Shown: piece by piece, positions 33,228 to 44,774 of the stretch
How the letters are laid out: each line of letters begins with the position of its first letter
Numbering within the stretch: position 1 is the first letter of the stretch
NCBI RefSeq assembly: GCF_052857255.1
Contig: NC_135505.1
Location: forward strand, 41,501,864 to 41,565,863
DNA length: 64,000 bases
Direction: 5' to 3'
DNA from: Amblyomma americanum
Taxonomy: Eukaryota; Arthropoda; Arachnida; Ixodida; Ixodidae
Program-made: the position numbers and the translations under genes
Notes under the pieces: model-generated
Databases searched by the model: none
The model's input: only the letters and a program-made list of their open reading frames with translations
What the model was told of the DNA's origin: nothing

Positions 33228-33256
33228 AAGGTAAGGAGCGTTTTAGAATACGGCCG
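33228..33256 (-). repeat. Harbinger right terminal inverted repeat
   Basis: A 29-bp terminus; read on the minus strand it begins CGGCCGTATTC. The flanking TTA is at 33257-33259. Confidence 0.93.
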
Positions 33257-33259
33257 TTA

Positions 33260-34105
33260 GAATCATTTAGTGCCGCCGTGCAGCGACCGCGGCTATCCGC
33301 ATGAGTCCAGCTGCGGCGCTTGCAGCTACCTCGCGGCCCGCATTCGAAAGGTTTCGTTCGCGGTGCCGCCACGATGAAGTGGTTGCGGGTAGTCACATTT
33401 TTTTTTGCCTAAATCGGTAACCATCAACTGCCTTTGTAATTAGAAGAAAAGTGTGCGTCGTTTATTGCACCACGGACGTGACAAAAATAGTATTTCCAGT
33501 TTTGTTTTAAAGCGTTTAACGCTACGCGACTTTAGCGCCGCTTTATCGTTCGCCGTTGGCGGGGTTGAGCGCCCCATGCATACTATCGGCCGTGTGCTGC
33601 ACTAACTGTATTAGTACGCTGAAACACGCAGTCTTTGTGTCGAGTTCTGGCGGTTGTAGCTCTGGTGGCTTTCTTCAGCTTGTTTTTGTCGCATGTGTGG
33701 CCTCGTTAGTTTTGTGGTAGTGTGACTGAACTCGGAAGCTGACAGATGGCCCCTGCGTTGCGGAAGGCGTTCATACGCGCATGGAGTTCTCAAAAACTGC
33801 TCTGAAGTGCCGCACACAACACCACGCTGGAGCGGCCGGCGCCCGACGCCCGATAGAAGAAACGGCTTACCGTGATTGCTGACGAATGTAAGTACAGCAC
33901 TGTACAATGACTTCTGTGCTGTGTCGTATAAATGGATGAGGGCTGCGAATGCATTTAGGCTTGGCCATTACGTCTTGTTCGCCGTGAGGTGCGAAATGCG
34001 AGCACGACACGATCGTTTGCAGAGAAGAGGTGTTTTGACACGCTCATGTGCCAGCTACGCGGCATTAGATTCGCCCAAGTAAAACTCTAGTTTGGGCGAG
34101 TTGGT
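33260..34105. other. CpG-richer non-coding stretch
   Basis: GC-richer than its surroundings, with several short open frames on both strands and no recognised domain. It could hold a promoter, but I see no convincing core element. Confidence 0.35.
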
Positions 34106-34109
34106 TCAT

Positions 34110-34226
34110 GTTGAAAGAAAACTGGCGCACAAAAGACAGGACTGACGCCAATTTACAAAGTCAGTCCTGTCTTTTGTGTGCCTTCTGTGTCCCCGTTTCT
34201 TGCGCTATTACCAGTTTTTCTTTCAA
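34110..34226. repeat. compact foldback of PLE-like tails
   Basis: GAAAGAAAACTGG…CACAAAAGACAGGACTGAC on the left is answered by GTCAGTCCTGTCTTTTGTGTG…CCAGTTTTTCTTTC on the right, with about 14 bases in the centre. The preceding GGGCGAGTTGGTTCATG resembles the end sequence GGGCGAGTTGGTACTGAC of PLE copy B1 at 54836. It looks like two very short PLE tails joined in inverted orientation. Confidence 0.5.
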
Positions 34227-37200
34227 TAGATTCGCCCCCTTGCGCTCTTTGCGTCAGCACCGTCGCGAAAAAGTTATGTGATAGAATTTGGCTGCAGACT
34301 GAGAACTGTGAGGTGCCGCTTGATTTGTCATGCTCACTGAACAGGAGCAGCGCGTAAAAAGTAAACCATTAGAAGGAAAAGTGCTTTTAGCGGCGTGCGT
34401 CTTTTGATTCTTCTGCCTCAGTGTTTACTCGATATGGAATATTGCCCGTTCTACGCCGCAGTCCCATGAAGTGCTACGTTTATTAGTACCTTTGGTCAGC
34501 GAAACTACGTTTAAAAATAGCAGAACCATTCCATTGCAGTGCAGCTGATGTAATGGCACACTTGAAGGTTTGTTGTCGTTTTATTTGAATTAGGTTGAAC
34601 ATACTGAATGTCATTCCCCATTTTAATCTGAAGCGATAAAAGTATAACGTGATTCGCGAATAATAGCTCTAAGAAAAATATGACTGGCTTTATAAACCAT
34701 TTTTATGCAAACTAATGGACGCATAGGTAATTATTCATTAGCCTCTACTCCTGAACACATTGGACGGAACCGCAAGAGGCTGCTATGGGATTTTGCTTCT
34801 TTGATTTTGTTTATGAAAGCATCTCTCTAATTCAACCTTTCTTAAAAAACCTCTGCAGTGAACCACTGTACAGCTATCCCACCGGTATCATCAAGCTGCT
34901 ATTGCACCTGGGTTCATCGGTCATTGAGGCAACGCTACCTAAACCTGAGGTTAATGGCATCATCGACCTGCTGGTGCAGCCTATCAGCCATTGATACCGG
35001 ATATCAAGCATGTCTGCCTGTAAAAGAAGAGGTATGTGTGGATATCACAGACAGTTTTTTTTCTTTCTTGTCCTTGCTTGTAGCTTGATAAAAGTTTGCT
35101 GGTCCAGGATATCTCTCTCTTTTTCATTTGTTTCCTTTTCATCTTTTGAAAGAGCATAAAGAAGAAAGGAAAAAGATGTAGCGGGCGTCATGAGAGCTCC
35201 AATCAAATCAAACGCATTGTGATGTAGTGTGTAATGCTTTTTTACATTTTTTGTGCTCATGCTTCTCCTGCTTGGGAATCTTGAGCACAGTATGGACCAA
35301 ATAAAAAAATATATATGTGCTTCATGACCTTTCTGCAGTAGTCTAAAGACAGAAATTAAATTTGATAGCTTTACTTCATTAGTACCTACCTTTTATAAGT
35401 CACGGCAAGTTTGAAGTGAACCAGTGGTGTGATAACTGGCAGACCTAGCAGACTGGGCAATACATTATTGAATATTACCGTTCAAGTTGAACACTGTGCC
35501 TCAGAAGCACATGTGTGGCTATCATGAGTAATTCGTAGCATTACATGAAGCCCTGTCAAGCTTATATTGAAGCTGTATAGAAGAAAGGCATTTGTTCGAT
35601 ATGTCATGAGTGTTGATGAGGTTATTGCTCTCTCACACTCTCTTTGTCACAACTGACTGCACTGTACAGTTCAAATGCATTAGGAATTTTGAATATTTGT
35701 TGATTCTTGTTTTTATGCATACTGACACTCAATTACTGGTTGCATTACACTAGCTAAGCTTACGTCAACAATTATTGCCATGACCTTAACCATGCCCCTT
35801 GCTTTACTTGAATCGACGCATTTGTCGTTGCCCCTCTCCCAAGCCATTAAGTTGTGCTATAAGCTGTGAAAATTATTTCATCACTTTCGCGAAGCACGTA
35901 TTGCTACAATAAGTGGCATGTCATTGCCCAAAGAACAACTTGGGTACTCATTTTTATCTTCTTTGGAACACAATTTTTGTTTACTTGTTTCCCTTGTATT
36001 GAGAATGCCTCAGCACTGAAGTGATGTGTTGTGGGACAAGTAAAGAACTCTCAGTCCAGCTGATTCCTTAGGGGACGTTGCTGAGGCTTTTCTCGCTCGT
36101 AGGTCTGTGTTGCTTTACTTACATGCATTGTATCTTACACAGTGTTTGCCTTAATGTTTTGATTTATTTGCTTTATGAAAGGGCGACTCTAGCCCTCTGA
36201 CGACCTTGCCCACCTGCGTACAAGTTGTTCATACATTTTGTCCCCCCCCCACACCTGCTATAGATCCAAATGGTGATACATTGTATACAGATAGGCAAAC
36301 AAACTGAACTGCAAGTAAATTTGTGTTGCTTTCTCCTAGCTGCTCTAAGAGAAACAAACGTGCACAACTTATATTGCAGTGTGTTTGAGCTACCGCTTTT
36401 GAGAGCAAAAGCTGTCTTAAGTTTGGTATACACCTGTGCAGAAATATGAAATAATTTTCACATTTGGTGGTATGCAAGTTTTCTTCAAATGTCTGGAATA
36501 ACTAAATATCTCTTTATAGTAGCCCAATTAAGCATCACGTGTTAATGGCTCTTCCTGTGAATATCAGTCTTGAAATGTGTGGGCTGAATGGAGCACAGCA
36601 GAATGTTATGGCTTTTTCATGTTCAATCGAGGAAACATTGCATTTATTTGTATTGTTTTGTCTGGTGCTTCTGCTGTTACTCAGCAACCTTATCAATCCC
36701 ACTCTGAGTGCTGCGTTTTAGTGCACATTGAGCTGATTGCTGCCTCTCCAAATTTGATTGAGGAAGAGTTCATTATAAGTGTATACATCGCATCTGTTTG
36801 TTGTGCAGTTTTCTTGCCGCTGCATTCCGCCATGGAGGAAGCTACATATTGGGGATGGTGATGCACACATCTCATGGCTAGGATGCTACCTCTTCCTGGT
36901 GGTAATGCAGACAAGTGACGACAAGGGTCCTGCCTGTTATTGCGGAGAAGTGACTGAATGGCGCACCAAATACCGGACCAACCAAGTCACTTCAGTATCC
37001 TAGTGCTAATGTATGTTTATTAAAATCTCCACAAAGCTGGACTTTCGGCATATATTTAGCAGGACTTTTATTCGCTACCGTTTGCAGCCTTGAATGTCAG
37101 TCCTCAGACAGTGTAAGCACTGTTTCACCGTAAGGGATTTTTTAGCTATTTAGAGAGGTTAACAATCACATCCTTAGAAGTATTGAGTCTAAATTTGCAT

Positions 37201-38905
37201 ATTATTGTGTTGTCAAGCGTTGAAAGAAAGCATGTAGCTTTGATGCTTGCCAAAGTTAAAAGTCCACATCCAGTTACATAGAGCAAATCACATGCCTGCA
37301 GTTCTAAGTTGCTGCACTTCAACCTCCCTACCAGGTGCTTCACATCTTTCATTTTGTCACGAGTTTATTTGGCTGCCTCGGCTCAAATCAAATGAAAAAA
37401 TAACCATCTTCATTTTGTTTAAAACTCCTGAAACAAGTGTCTTGAAGGAGGCCAGAGAGAATACAAAAGAACTTATTGCATTATTCTGTTTCTCACATTG
37501 ATATCCAAGCTCAAACTTGTAGCTTTTTGACCATCGGCAGGAGTGCTTACTTGAGGGCACAGAAGCAGCAAACACGACCCCGCTGCTCTAAATTTACCCT
37601 AAATGCCAGGACTGAAGCATTTTTCATCAAGAGAGAGCATGCCTAATTATTTTTTGTGGACAAACTCCAGTCTGTAATGTAAGCAGGATTGGGTAGCACC
37701 GCTATCGACAAGTGCGGGTAAAAACTTGCAGTTAGGCGCTCCTGCCGATGCTCAAAAATCTACAACTTTTAGCTTCGATGTAGTTTTTAGAAACTAAAAA
37801 TAATGCAACATGTTCTGTAGTATTCTTTTTAGCCTCCTTCGAGAGATTGGTTTCAGCAGTTATAAGTAAAATCGGAGCTGTTTTTTAAAGGCCTATTTTA
37901 TGAAAAAATGCCAGATTTAGGTTAATATTTCTTGCACTTCCCTGTATTATATAAAAATAAAAGTCAGTACACTTTTTAGCACCCGATGCTTATGCATTGT
38001 TCAAACTTGAAGATCTCCTTTATAATTGCAGAGAATAAATATTGAAAATTGCCTCATTTGAGACTTGTATTTTCAATATTTTTCTAGTAAGCGACAGTTT
38101 TTTCACAATGGCGGAAATAAGCCTGACATACTCTTCTTTACCTGCACTTTTAGTGGGCATCATCATGTATCCATCATGGTTTTTAAAATTCTTATTCCTA
38201 TATCAAGCAAATTTGTGAAATTAAGCTCTATGCAAAAACGCTGTCTTTGCCTTGATGTCATTTACACTTTTCTTCTCCTAAAATACTAGCGTTTTCTTGA
38301 AACTAAATTCACTCTTGGTCTGCTGAATAATGTGTGCACAACGCATAACATAATCATGAACATTTTAAAATTCAAATATGTAGGCAGTTTGATCTCTAGT
38401 CGAATCAATATATTAAAAATTATTAATCAGTTAACTACTCAAGACGATTTATCAGTTTCCTGGTTCCCACCAAAACTGGTAATACTGTGTCTAAGAAGCC
38501 ATATTTTTACCTCAAAAACTTATTTCTTCGATAATTGCTTAATCTACCCTGAAACACCTCGTATATGCGAAAAAAATAACAGGATTTAATCAATTACATC
38601 TCGGCTATCGAACCAGCTTTTTTCAAGTGTACTACAGTATTCGAAGTATGGCTGTTTTTCCTGCTGCTTTATAAGTAATCTTCTTTAAACCAATTGATTT
38701 CCAATACAAATTAAAAGAAAATTAGAAACATTCCCCTTGCACCTTTGGTTTCTGTGACTTGGGCTCCTTAATATATTTGTCAAACGAGCCCCTCATTTCA
38801 TTTGCATCTTCTGCTAATGTTTATATATATAGTTGAAGAAACATAAGGTACTTGACTTCTTAAAATAATATACATAGAAGTATACGCTTCATTTAAGGAA
38901 ACATT
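34227..38905. other. AT-rich non-coding stretch, nothing recognised
   Basis: No coding domain, tRNA or bounded repeat was found. Open frames are short and composition-driven. Confidence 0.5.
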
Positions 38906-38913
38906 TTTAGTTT

Positions 38914-38953
38914 ACTCGACGTTTCGATCGGAGGACCGATCATTTTCAAGAGT
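38914..38953 (-). ncRNA. hammerhead-ribozyme-like motif
   Basis: On the minus strand, in order: ACTC; a core TTGAAAA (consensus CTGATGA, four positions kept); stem II GATCGG / CCGATC with loop TCCT; GAAAC; the cleavage triplet GTC; and GAGT, which closes stem I with ACTC. The architecture is complete, but the core is mutated. It probably marks a Penelope-type terminal repeat; no RT coding was seen next to it. Confidence 0.55.
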
Positions 38954-39154
38954 GACCATACAGTGCATGGCACGTGTTCTTATAGCATGCGACTTGACAC
39001 AGAGAAGGCTTAAAAAGAAGAAAAATAATGGAAAATAAAGAAAAGAAAAGGGGGGAGGGGCGGGAAAACGGAACCGAACAGACACCTGTTGCATATTAGG
39101 GAAGCAAAGGTGGCGCGTCGCGTACCCGTGAACTCACTGCACACACACACGGCG

Positions 39155-39189
39155 CCGAGGATATATAAAGATATATATATATATATATA

Positions 39190-39251
<62 letters not shown>

Positions 39252-39268
39252 TATATATATATCCTCGG
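39155..39268. repeat. TA microsatellite inside a palindrome
   Basis: A (TA)n tract is bounded by CCGAGGATAT (39155-39164) and its exact reverse complement ATATCCTCGG (39259-39268). The whole 114-bp block can therefore fold into one long hairpin. Confidence 0.85.
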
Positions 39269-39436
39269 ATCCTATCGGCGGCATGATTCTTTTGTCTGCT
39301 GCTTTATAAGTAATTTTCTTTAGGCGATAGAATAATCGAAGTATTATTACCCCACTGGTCAGCACAACACATTAAACTAAAGAAAATTACATTCCCCTAT
39401 GCACCTTGGTTTCGGTGACTGTTCGCACATTTCATA

Positions 39437-39750
<314 letters not shown>

Positions 39751-39763
39751 TTTCCCTCCTCGC
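39751..39763 (-). promoter_or_regulatory. polypurine tract for plus-strand priming
   Basis: Directly next to the 3' LTR, the minus strand reads GCGAGGAGGGAAA, the expected purine run that primes second-strand DNA synthesis. Confidence 0.85.
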
Positions 39764-39784
39764 AGACGATGCCCGTCGGGCGAG

Positions 39785-42700
39785 TTAAACAGACCGTCTG
39801 GGATGGAATCGCTTGAGGCGGTCTACATGCACCACCTGAGATTGGCGTGACCGTCGACCACTAGCAGTTAGTCGTGCTATAACGTAATTAACGTCACTTA
39901 TGCACTCCAACACAACAAATGGTCCAGTGTAGTGGGATAGCAGTTTCTGACACAGACCACGCTTGCGTAGAGGGGTCCACAACCACACAATGTCACCAGG
40001 AACATAAGAAACTTCTTGGTGTTGGACGTCGTAGCGGTTCTTGGAACGCTCTTGCGAAGATAAAATTCGAACGCGGGCAAGCTGGCGAGCTTCTTCAGCT
40101 CTGTAGAGTGTGGTCGCAAGAGAAGGTTCATCATGGATGAAAAATGGTAGCATGGTGTCAAGGCCGCAGCGAGGCGAGCGAGCATAGAGCTGGTAAAAGG
40201 GGCTGTAGCCAGTTGTCTCATGTTGCGCGGTGTTGTACGCATGAGTGATGAACGGGAGTACGCCATCCCAGTCCTTATGATCTGCAGCGACGTACATGGC
40301 AAGCATGGTGGTGAGCGTACGATTAGTGCGTTCTACCACACCGTTCGTTTGGGGATGATATGGCGTGGAGTGGCGAAAACTGCAGCTGCTGAGGCGGAGA
40401 AGTTCTTCAACAACGTCCGCTGTAAATTGACGTCCACGGTCGCTAATGAGAACTGCAGGAGGACCGTGCCGAAGAATGACGAATCGAAGTAAGAAGTTAG
40501 ATACTTCAGACGCAGTAGCAACTGGTATCGCGGCTGTCTCACAATAACGGGTTAAGTGGTCTACGCACACAAGAATCCATCGATTTCCTTTAGAGGATCG
40601 TGGGAAAGGTCCAAGGAGGTCAATGCCAACTTGCTCAAACGGGGCTGTTGGAGGTGTGATTGGCCGCAATTTGCCCGGTGGACTTGAAGTCGGCAGCTTA
40701 AAGCGCTGGCATTGCACACAGCTGGCTACATAGTGCTGGATGGTTGAACGCATGTTAGGCCAGTAAAATCGTTGTTGTGTGCGGTGGAGTGTGCGTGTCA
40801 CTCCCAAGTGCCCAGACGTGGCGTCGTCGTGCATCATTTTAAGAACTGTGATGCGTAGGCTTTCGGGTACGACAAGAAGCATGCGTGCTCCTCCAGAAGC
40901 GAAATTCTTCTTATAAAGCAAACTGTCGCGAATGCAAAAAGTATTCTTTACAGAATCTTGAGCGGCATCAAACAAAGAGGTTAATGTTTGGTCCTTGCGT
41001 TGCTCAGTTCGAAAAACTTGAAGATCGGGGAAGGCTTGTGAAAGTGACGACAAGTATTCATCAAAGTTGTCTGCGTCGTCCTCAGTCGTTAAAAGCGGCA
41101 AACGGGAAAGACAATCGGCATCTGAGTGTTTACGGCCGCTTTTATGCACAACAGTGAAATTAAATTCTTGTAGGCGCAAAGCCCATCGAGCAAGCCGGCC
41201 ACAGGGGTCACGAAGACTCACTAGCCAGCAAAGCGAGTGGGGGTCGGTCACGACGGTGAAAGCATTCCCGTACAGATAGGAGCGGAAGCGCTGTACAGCG
41301 AAAACAACGGCGAGACATTCTTGCTCAGTAACCGTGTAATTTCTTTCGCTCTTACTCAACGAACGGCTGGCATATGCTACCACGTGCTGATCGTGACCAT
41401 GGCGTTGTATGAGTACAGCGCCGATACCGATACCACTTGCATCAGTGTGCACTTCAATTGGTGCAGATGGGCAGAAGTGGCGTAGGATGGGGCCCGAGGT
41501 CAAAAGAAATTTCAGATGCCGGAAAGCTGCGTCACATTCGCTGGTCCAATTGAACGGTGCATCTTTATGCAGCAAACACGTGAGTGGGTAAGCGATGTCC
41601 GCAAACCTAGCTATAAAGCGTCGAAAGTACGAGCAGAGCCCTAAAAAACTCTGCAGCTCTTTCACTGATTGAGGCACCGTAAAACTTTTGACAGCTTCAA
41701 TTTTCTTTGGATCTGGTCGAACACCTTCTTTATCAACTAAATGACCAAGAACAATTGTTTCACGGTTCCCAAAATGATATTTCTTGGAATTGAGGATAAG
41801 GCCAGCTCGTTCCATGCAATCAAGCACAATATCCAGACGGCGGTTGTGCTCACTAAACGTTTTGCCAAAAATTACAACGTCGTCCAGATAACATAAACAA
41901 ATTTGCCACTTGAGGCCACGCAGGATTGTATCCATGAACCGCTCGAATGTTGCAGGTGCATTACATAATCCGAAAGGCATAACGTTGAACTCGTAAAGTC
42001 CGTCTGGTGTAATGAATGCCGTTTTTTCCCTATCTGCAGCGTGCACGGGGATTTGCCAGTAGCCGGATCTCAAATCAATAGAAGAAAAGTATGAAGCGGA
42101 GTGCAGACAATCAATTGCGTCATCTATACGTGGAAGCGGGTAGACGTCCTTCTTCGTGGCCGTATTTAAGCGACGGTAGTCAACACAGAACCTCAATGTG
42201 CCATCTTTTTTCTTAACAAGGATAACTGGAGCCGCCCAAGGACTGGAGGATTCTCGAATTATGCCTCGCTTTAGCATCTCTTGAACTTGGTCATCTATTA
42301 ACTTACGTTCAGTGGCTGAGACTCGATAGGGCTTCTGGCGTATAGGAGGTGCGGAGCCGGTGTTGATCGTGTGATGAATACGACTGGTAGGCGGTGGTGT
42401 TGAATCGTCTTTGGCAAAGTCGAACACGAACACGTGTTTCAGAAGGAGTTCCACTAGAGTGCGACGCTCGGTTGGGGAAAGAGCCTGATTAATCATAGCC
42501 TTAACTTGGGTCTCCATATCTCTTTTCACGTGCTGCTCACTGACAGAGTTGGTTAACGCCGCGACGAAACCTGACACACCTTCCTCGAAACGGGCGAGTT
42601 TGAGGCCCCGGGGCAACACAGCTGGCTCTTCAGAGTGGTTCACTGTCCACAGCTCGGTACGGCCTCTCACCACGGGAACGACGCAACGAGGCACGACGAT

Positions 42701-43252
42701 ACTCTTCTTAGAGCAGGCGAGTGTCGTAGGCTCTACCACAGCTTCAAAAGATTCGCACTGATTGTGAATAGAAGAAACCCGCACGAATGCTGCAGAGAAA
42801 GCTGGTACAATAGTATCTTCTTCCACCGCAAATGCTCCAAAATCCGGTGTCGAGTTATCCACAAGAGCTGAAAGTAACGAAGAATTCAAAGCAACTTCTC
42901 CCGTACGACAGTCTAAAGTTGCACCACACTCTTGCAGAAAATCAATCCCAAGAATCACATCATGCGTTGACCGTGGTAGCACTGCGAATTCTGTTCTAAA
43001 CGTTAGACCACCAATAACAACATCCGAAGCACACACACCAAGTGGAACCAAAGGTTCACCACCGACACCACGGAATAACGCTGCACGGTCACCACTAAAC
43101 ATCACTTTCCTACCTAAACGATTCTTAAACCTCAAACTCATAACGGATACGGTAGCACCAGTGTCCACAAGAGCCATTGTTTTCACACCATCAATAAACA
43201 CTTCCAGTTTGTTCTTCAACATAAACACGGGCAGAGGTAGATTGGACGTCAT
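39785..43252 (-). CDS. pol: gypsy Pol polyprotein (protease, RT, RNase H, integrase)
   Basis: 1155 codons from ATG 43252 without interruption, although translation probably enters this frame earlier, at 43300, by -1 frameshift from gag. The aspartic protease active site LVDTGAT is at residues 28-34. RT has [11 protein letters not shown] and the catalytic YLDD at 455-458. RNase H has EVHTDASG with its first aspartate at 604. The integrase zinc module ([10 protein letters not shown]…CVQC) is followed by a D,D35E core with D878 (GIDLLGPF), D938 (LISDRGRQF) and E974 (TNGVVERTN). A C-terminal YTGPF module ends the protein about 20 bases before the polypurine tract. All catalytic residues expected of the family are visible. 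The polyprotein would be cleaved by its own protease in virus-like particles. Confidence 0.95.
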   Translation of the reverse strand: MTSNLPLPVFMLKNKLEVFIDGVKTMALVDTGATVSVMSLRFKNRLGRKVMFSGDRAALFRGVGGEPLVPLGVCASDVVIGGLTFRTEFAVLPRSTHDVILGIDFLQECGATLDCRTGEVALNSSLLSALVDNSTPDFGAFAVEEDTIVPAFSAAFVRVSSIHNQCESFEAVVEPTTLACSKKSIVVPRCVVPVVRGRTELWTVNHSEEPAVLPRGLKLARFEEGVSGFVAALTNSVSEQHVKRDMETQVKAMINQALSPTERRTLVELLLKHVFVFDFAKDDSTPPPTSRIHHTINTGSAPPIRQKPYRVSATERKLIDDQVQEMLKRGIIRESSSPWAAPVILVKKKDGTLRFCVDYRRLNTATKKDVYPLPRIDDAIDCLHSASYFSSIDLRSGYWQIPVHAADREKTAFITPDGLYEFNVMPFGLCNAPATFERFMDTILRGLKWQICLCYLDDVVIFGKTFSEHNRRLDIVLDCMERAGLILNSKKYHFGNRETIVLGHLVDKEGVRPDPKKIEAVKSFTVPQSVKELQSFLGLCSYFRRFIARFADIAYPLTCLLHKDAPFNWTSECDAAFRHLKFLLTSGPILRHFCPSAPIEVHTDASGIGIGAVLIQRHGHDQHVVAYASRSLSKSERNYTVTEQECLAVVFAVQRFRSYLYGNAFTVVTDPHSLCWLVSLRDPCGRLARWALRLQEFNFTVVHKSGRKHSDADCLSRLPLLTTEDDADNFDEYLSSLSQAFPDLQVFRTEQRKDQTLTSLFDAAQDSVKNTFCIRDSLLYKKNFASGGARMLLVVPESLRITVLKMMHDDATSGHLGVTRTLHRTQQRFYWPNMRSTIQHYVASCVQCQRFKLPTSSPPGKLRPITPPTAPFEQVGIDLLGPFPRSSKGNRWILVCVDHLTRYCETAAIPVATASEVSNFLLRFVILRHGPPAVLISDRGRQFTADVVEELLRLSSCSFRHSTPYHPQTNGVVERTNRTLTTMLAMYVAADHKDWDGVLPFITHAYNTAQHETTGYSPFYQLYARSPRCGLDTMLPFFIHDEPSLATTLYRAEEARQLARVRILSSQERSKNRYDVQHQEVSYVPGDIVWLWTPLRKRGLCQKLLSHYTGPFVVLECISDVNYVIARLTASGRRSRQSQVVHVDRLKRFHPRRSV

Positions 43253-43300
43253 CGACTCGCCGGCGGCCTCACCTCCATCGGCCGCGCCTCCTAGTTTCCC
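43250..43300 (-). promoter_or_regulatory. programmed -1 ribosomal frameshift site
   Basis: On the minus strand the heptamer GGGAAAC (43300-43294) is in the correct phase for gag (G GGA AAC) and is followed at once by TAG. A -1 slip reads GGG AAA CTA and enters the pol frame, which stays open to ATG 43252 and beyond. Five bases downstream a GC-rich segment (GGCGCGGCC … GGCCGCC) can form a stem of about seven pairs with a 2-base bulge, a plausible stimulator. Confidence 0.85.
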
Positions 43301-44499
43301 GGAGGCGGAGGGGATGCACGACGTCGAGGAGAAGGTGACCGCCGTTGGCGCTGAGGTGGCGGCGTCACACTGCGGTCAGATGCGGGTGATGAACTCCGCA
43401 AATTGCTCGGACGATACGGGTCCCAAGCGGACGTTGGGGTTCTCTGCTGCGCGGTGTGCAGTTGCCCGTAAGTATTCGCCGGGGGTTGGCAGTCTTGAGA
43501 AGTTGGGAAACGACGGCGGCAATATCTAGCGATATGCCCTGCAATGCCACACCGGTAGCACAAAGGTTGAGAGCGCCAGCGACCGCCATAAGAGTCCTGG
43601 CGAACAAAGTCGCGACGTTGGCTGAAGCCAGGATCTCGCTGCTGACGAACCACGTCTTCTGGGTAGGTGGGCCTCCTTTCTGTCGGCTGGTGGCGATAAC
43701 GTTGGGCAATGTTCCGATCGTCCATGGGCAAAGTGCCGTTGGGTGGAGCCCACGGAGTCGACAGGACGGCAACATCTTCCTCCGGTGCAGAACTGTGCCG
43801 CAGATATTGTGTGTGGCAGAAGGTATCCCGGGATCTGGACAATTCCTCGCGCACAATCTCTCGAATCATATCAGCCATAGAATTTGGAGGACTGGCTTCA
43901 ACACTGGCTATAGAGGTGACATTGGCCAATCTTCCGAATTTAGGGGTGATTCGACGCAGCTTAAGAGCTTCAAATGTTCTGCAATGTTCTATAACGTCAG
44001 CGGTGGTGCTCAGGCTCTCTTTGCTAATCAGGAAATTGTAAACATCTTCCGCAATTCCTTTTAGAAGGTGGCCGACTTTGTCTTCTTCAAGCATTCTGGA
44101 GTTAACTAGCTTGCATAACTTTAAGATGGCTTCGATGTATGCCGTGCAAGTTTCTCCGGGTACTTGCGCGCGGTGAAGCAATGTCTGTTCCGCACGCTTC
44201 TTCTTTGCCGATTCATCCCCAAAATTTTTCTTTATCTCGGTCGTAAAGGTAGCCCATGAACTCAGTGTATCCTCATGATTGTCGAACCAGTCAAGGGCAG
44301 TGGCGGCAAGGAAAAACACAACGTTAGCCAGTTTAGTAGCAGCGTTCCATCGATTGTATTTGCTCACCCGCTCGTAGTGTTTCAGCCACTCGTCAACGTC
44401 CTCTTCAGGTTTTCCAAAAAATGTGCGGGGCTCTCGATAATGTGGCCAGTTTTTCGCTGTGGATAGCCCGGGTTGCTCAGCATTGTCGTCTCCAGGCAT
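43291..44499 (-). CDS. gag: gypsy Gag polyprotein
   Basis: 402 codons from ATG 44499 (MPGDDNAEQPG). The open frame extends upstream into the LTR, but that part is not Gag-like. The N-terminal half holds a retrotransposon Gag domain (FFGKPEEDVDEWLKHYERV, then FFLAATALDWFDNHEDTL). A CCHC zinc knuckle CYRCGIAGHIARYC is at residues 314-327. The C terminus is arginine/serine/proline-rich (RQRRSPSPRRRASPPPPGN). Gag would assemble particles and package RNA. The stop TAG (43293-43291) follows directly on the slippery heptamer GGGAAAC, and pol lies in the -1 frame, so Gag-Pol should arise by ribosomal frameshifting. Confidence 0.92.
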   Translation of the reverse strand: MPGDDNAEQPGLSTAKNWPHYREPRTFFGKPEEDVDEWLKHYERVSKYNRWNAATKLANVVFFLAATALDWFDNHEDTLSSWATFTTEIKKNFGDESAKKKRAEQTLLHRAQVPGETCTAYIEAILKLCKLVNSRMLEEDKVGHLLKGIAEDVYNFLISKESLSTTADVIEHCRTFEALKLRRITPKFGRLANVTSIASVEASPPNSMADMIREIVREELSRSRDTFCHTQYLRHSSAPEEDVAVLSTPWAPPNGTLPMDDRNIAQRYRHQPTERRPTYPEDVVRQQRDPGFSQRRDFVRQDSYGGRWRSQPLCYRCGIAGHIARYCRRRFPTSQDCQPPANTYGQLHTAQQRTPTSAWDPYRPSNLRSSSPASDRSVTPPPQRQRRSPSPRRRASPPPPGN

Positions 44500-44564
44500 G
44501 TCCGATGGCAGTGGTGGGAAGCCTGCGAGTCTACGGCTCCTTCGGTAGATGGAATGCTCCGTGG

Positions 44565-44586
44565 TCGATACCCAGCACCTCCACCA
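44565..44586 (-). promoter_or_regulatory. primer-binding site
   Basis: Three bases inside the 5' LTR, the minus strand reads TGGTGGAGGTGCTGGGTATC. Its complement ends in …CAGCACCTCCACCA, a tRNA-type CCA end. The match seems to continue into a T-loop-like TCGAT. I cannot name the tRNA. Confidence 0.75.
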
Positions 44587-44589
44587 ACC

Positions 44590-44762
44590 TGTTACGTGCT
44601 TTGCACGCACGGGGGTTTATTCAAAGAGGGGACCGGTCGAAGCAGGATGGAAGCAGGAAGCCTAGCAGCGTCCTTCAGCTCTCTCTTTTTCTTCCTCTTT
44701 CTCCGCGGGTCCGTCCTTCATCTTCTGCTTCTTCCGTCGAGGTTCTGTGGAAGCACGTTACA
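44590..44762 (-). repeat. gypsy 5' LTR
   Basis: 173 bp, TG…CA, one mismatch to the 3' LTR. It would contain promoter and RNA start signals; no TATA box was identified with confidence. Confidence 0.96.
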
Positions 44763-44774
44763 ATATATATATAG

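Larger units (their letters stand above)
28512..33256. mobile_element. complete two-gene PIF/Harbinger DNA transposon
   Basis: The element is 4745 bp, with 29-bp terminal inverted repeats (28512-28540 and 33228-33256; 26 of 29 match, core ATTCTAAAACGCTCCTTA). TTA lies directly outside both ends (28509-28511, 33257-33259), the 3-bp TWA-type duplication of PIF/Harbinger. Two convergent genes fill it: a Myb/SANT-like protein on + and a HARBI1-type DDE transposase on -. That two-gene layout is the hallmark of the superfamily, where the Myb-like partner helps transposase reach the nucleus and DNA ends. Both genes carry a frame break near their C termini, so this copy is probably no longer autonomous, although its ends could still be mobilised in trans. 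Confidence 0.93.

Noticed and set aside
43456..44064. 202-codon plus-strand frame opposite gypsy gag
   Set aside because: It is the antisense shadow of gag, with no domain of its own.
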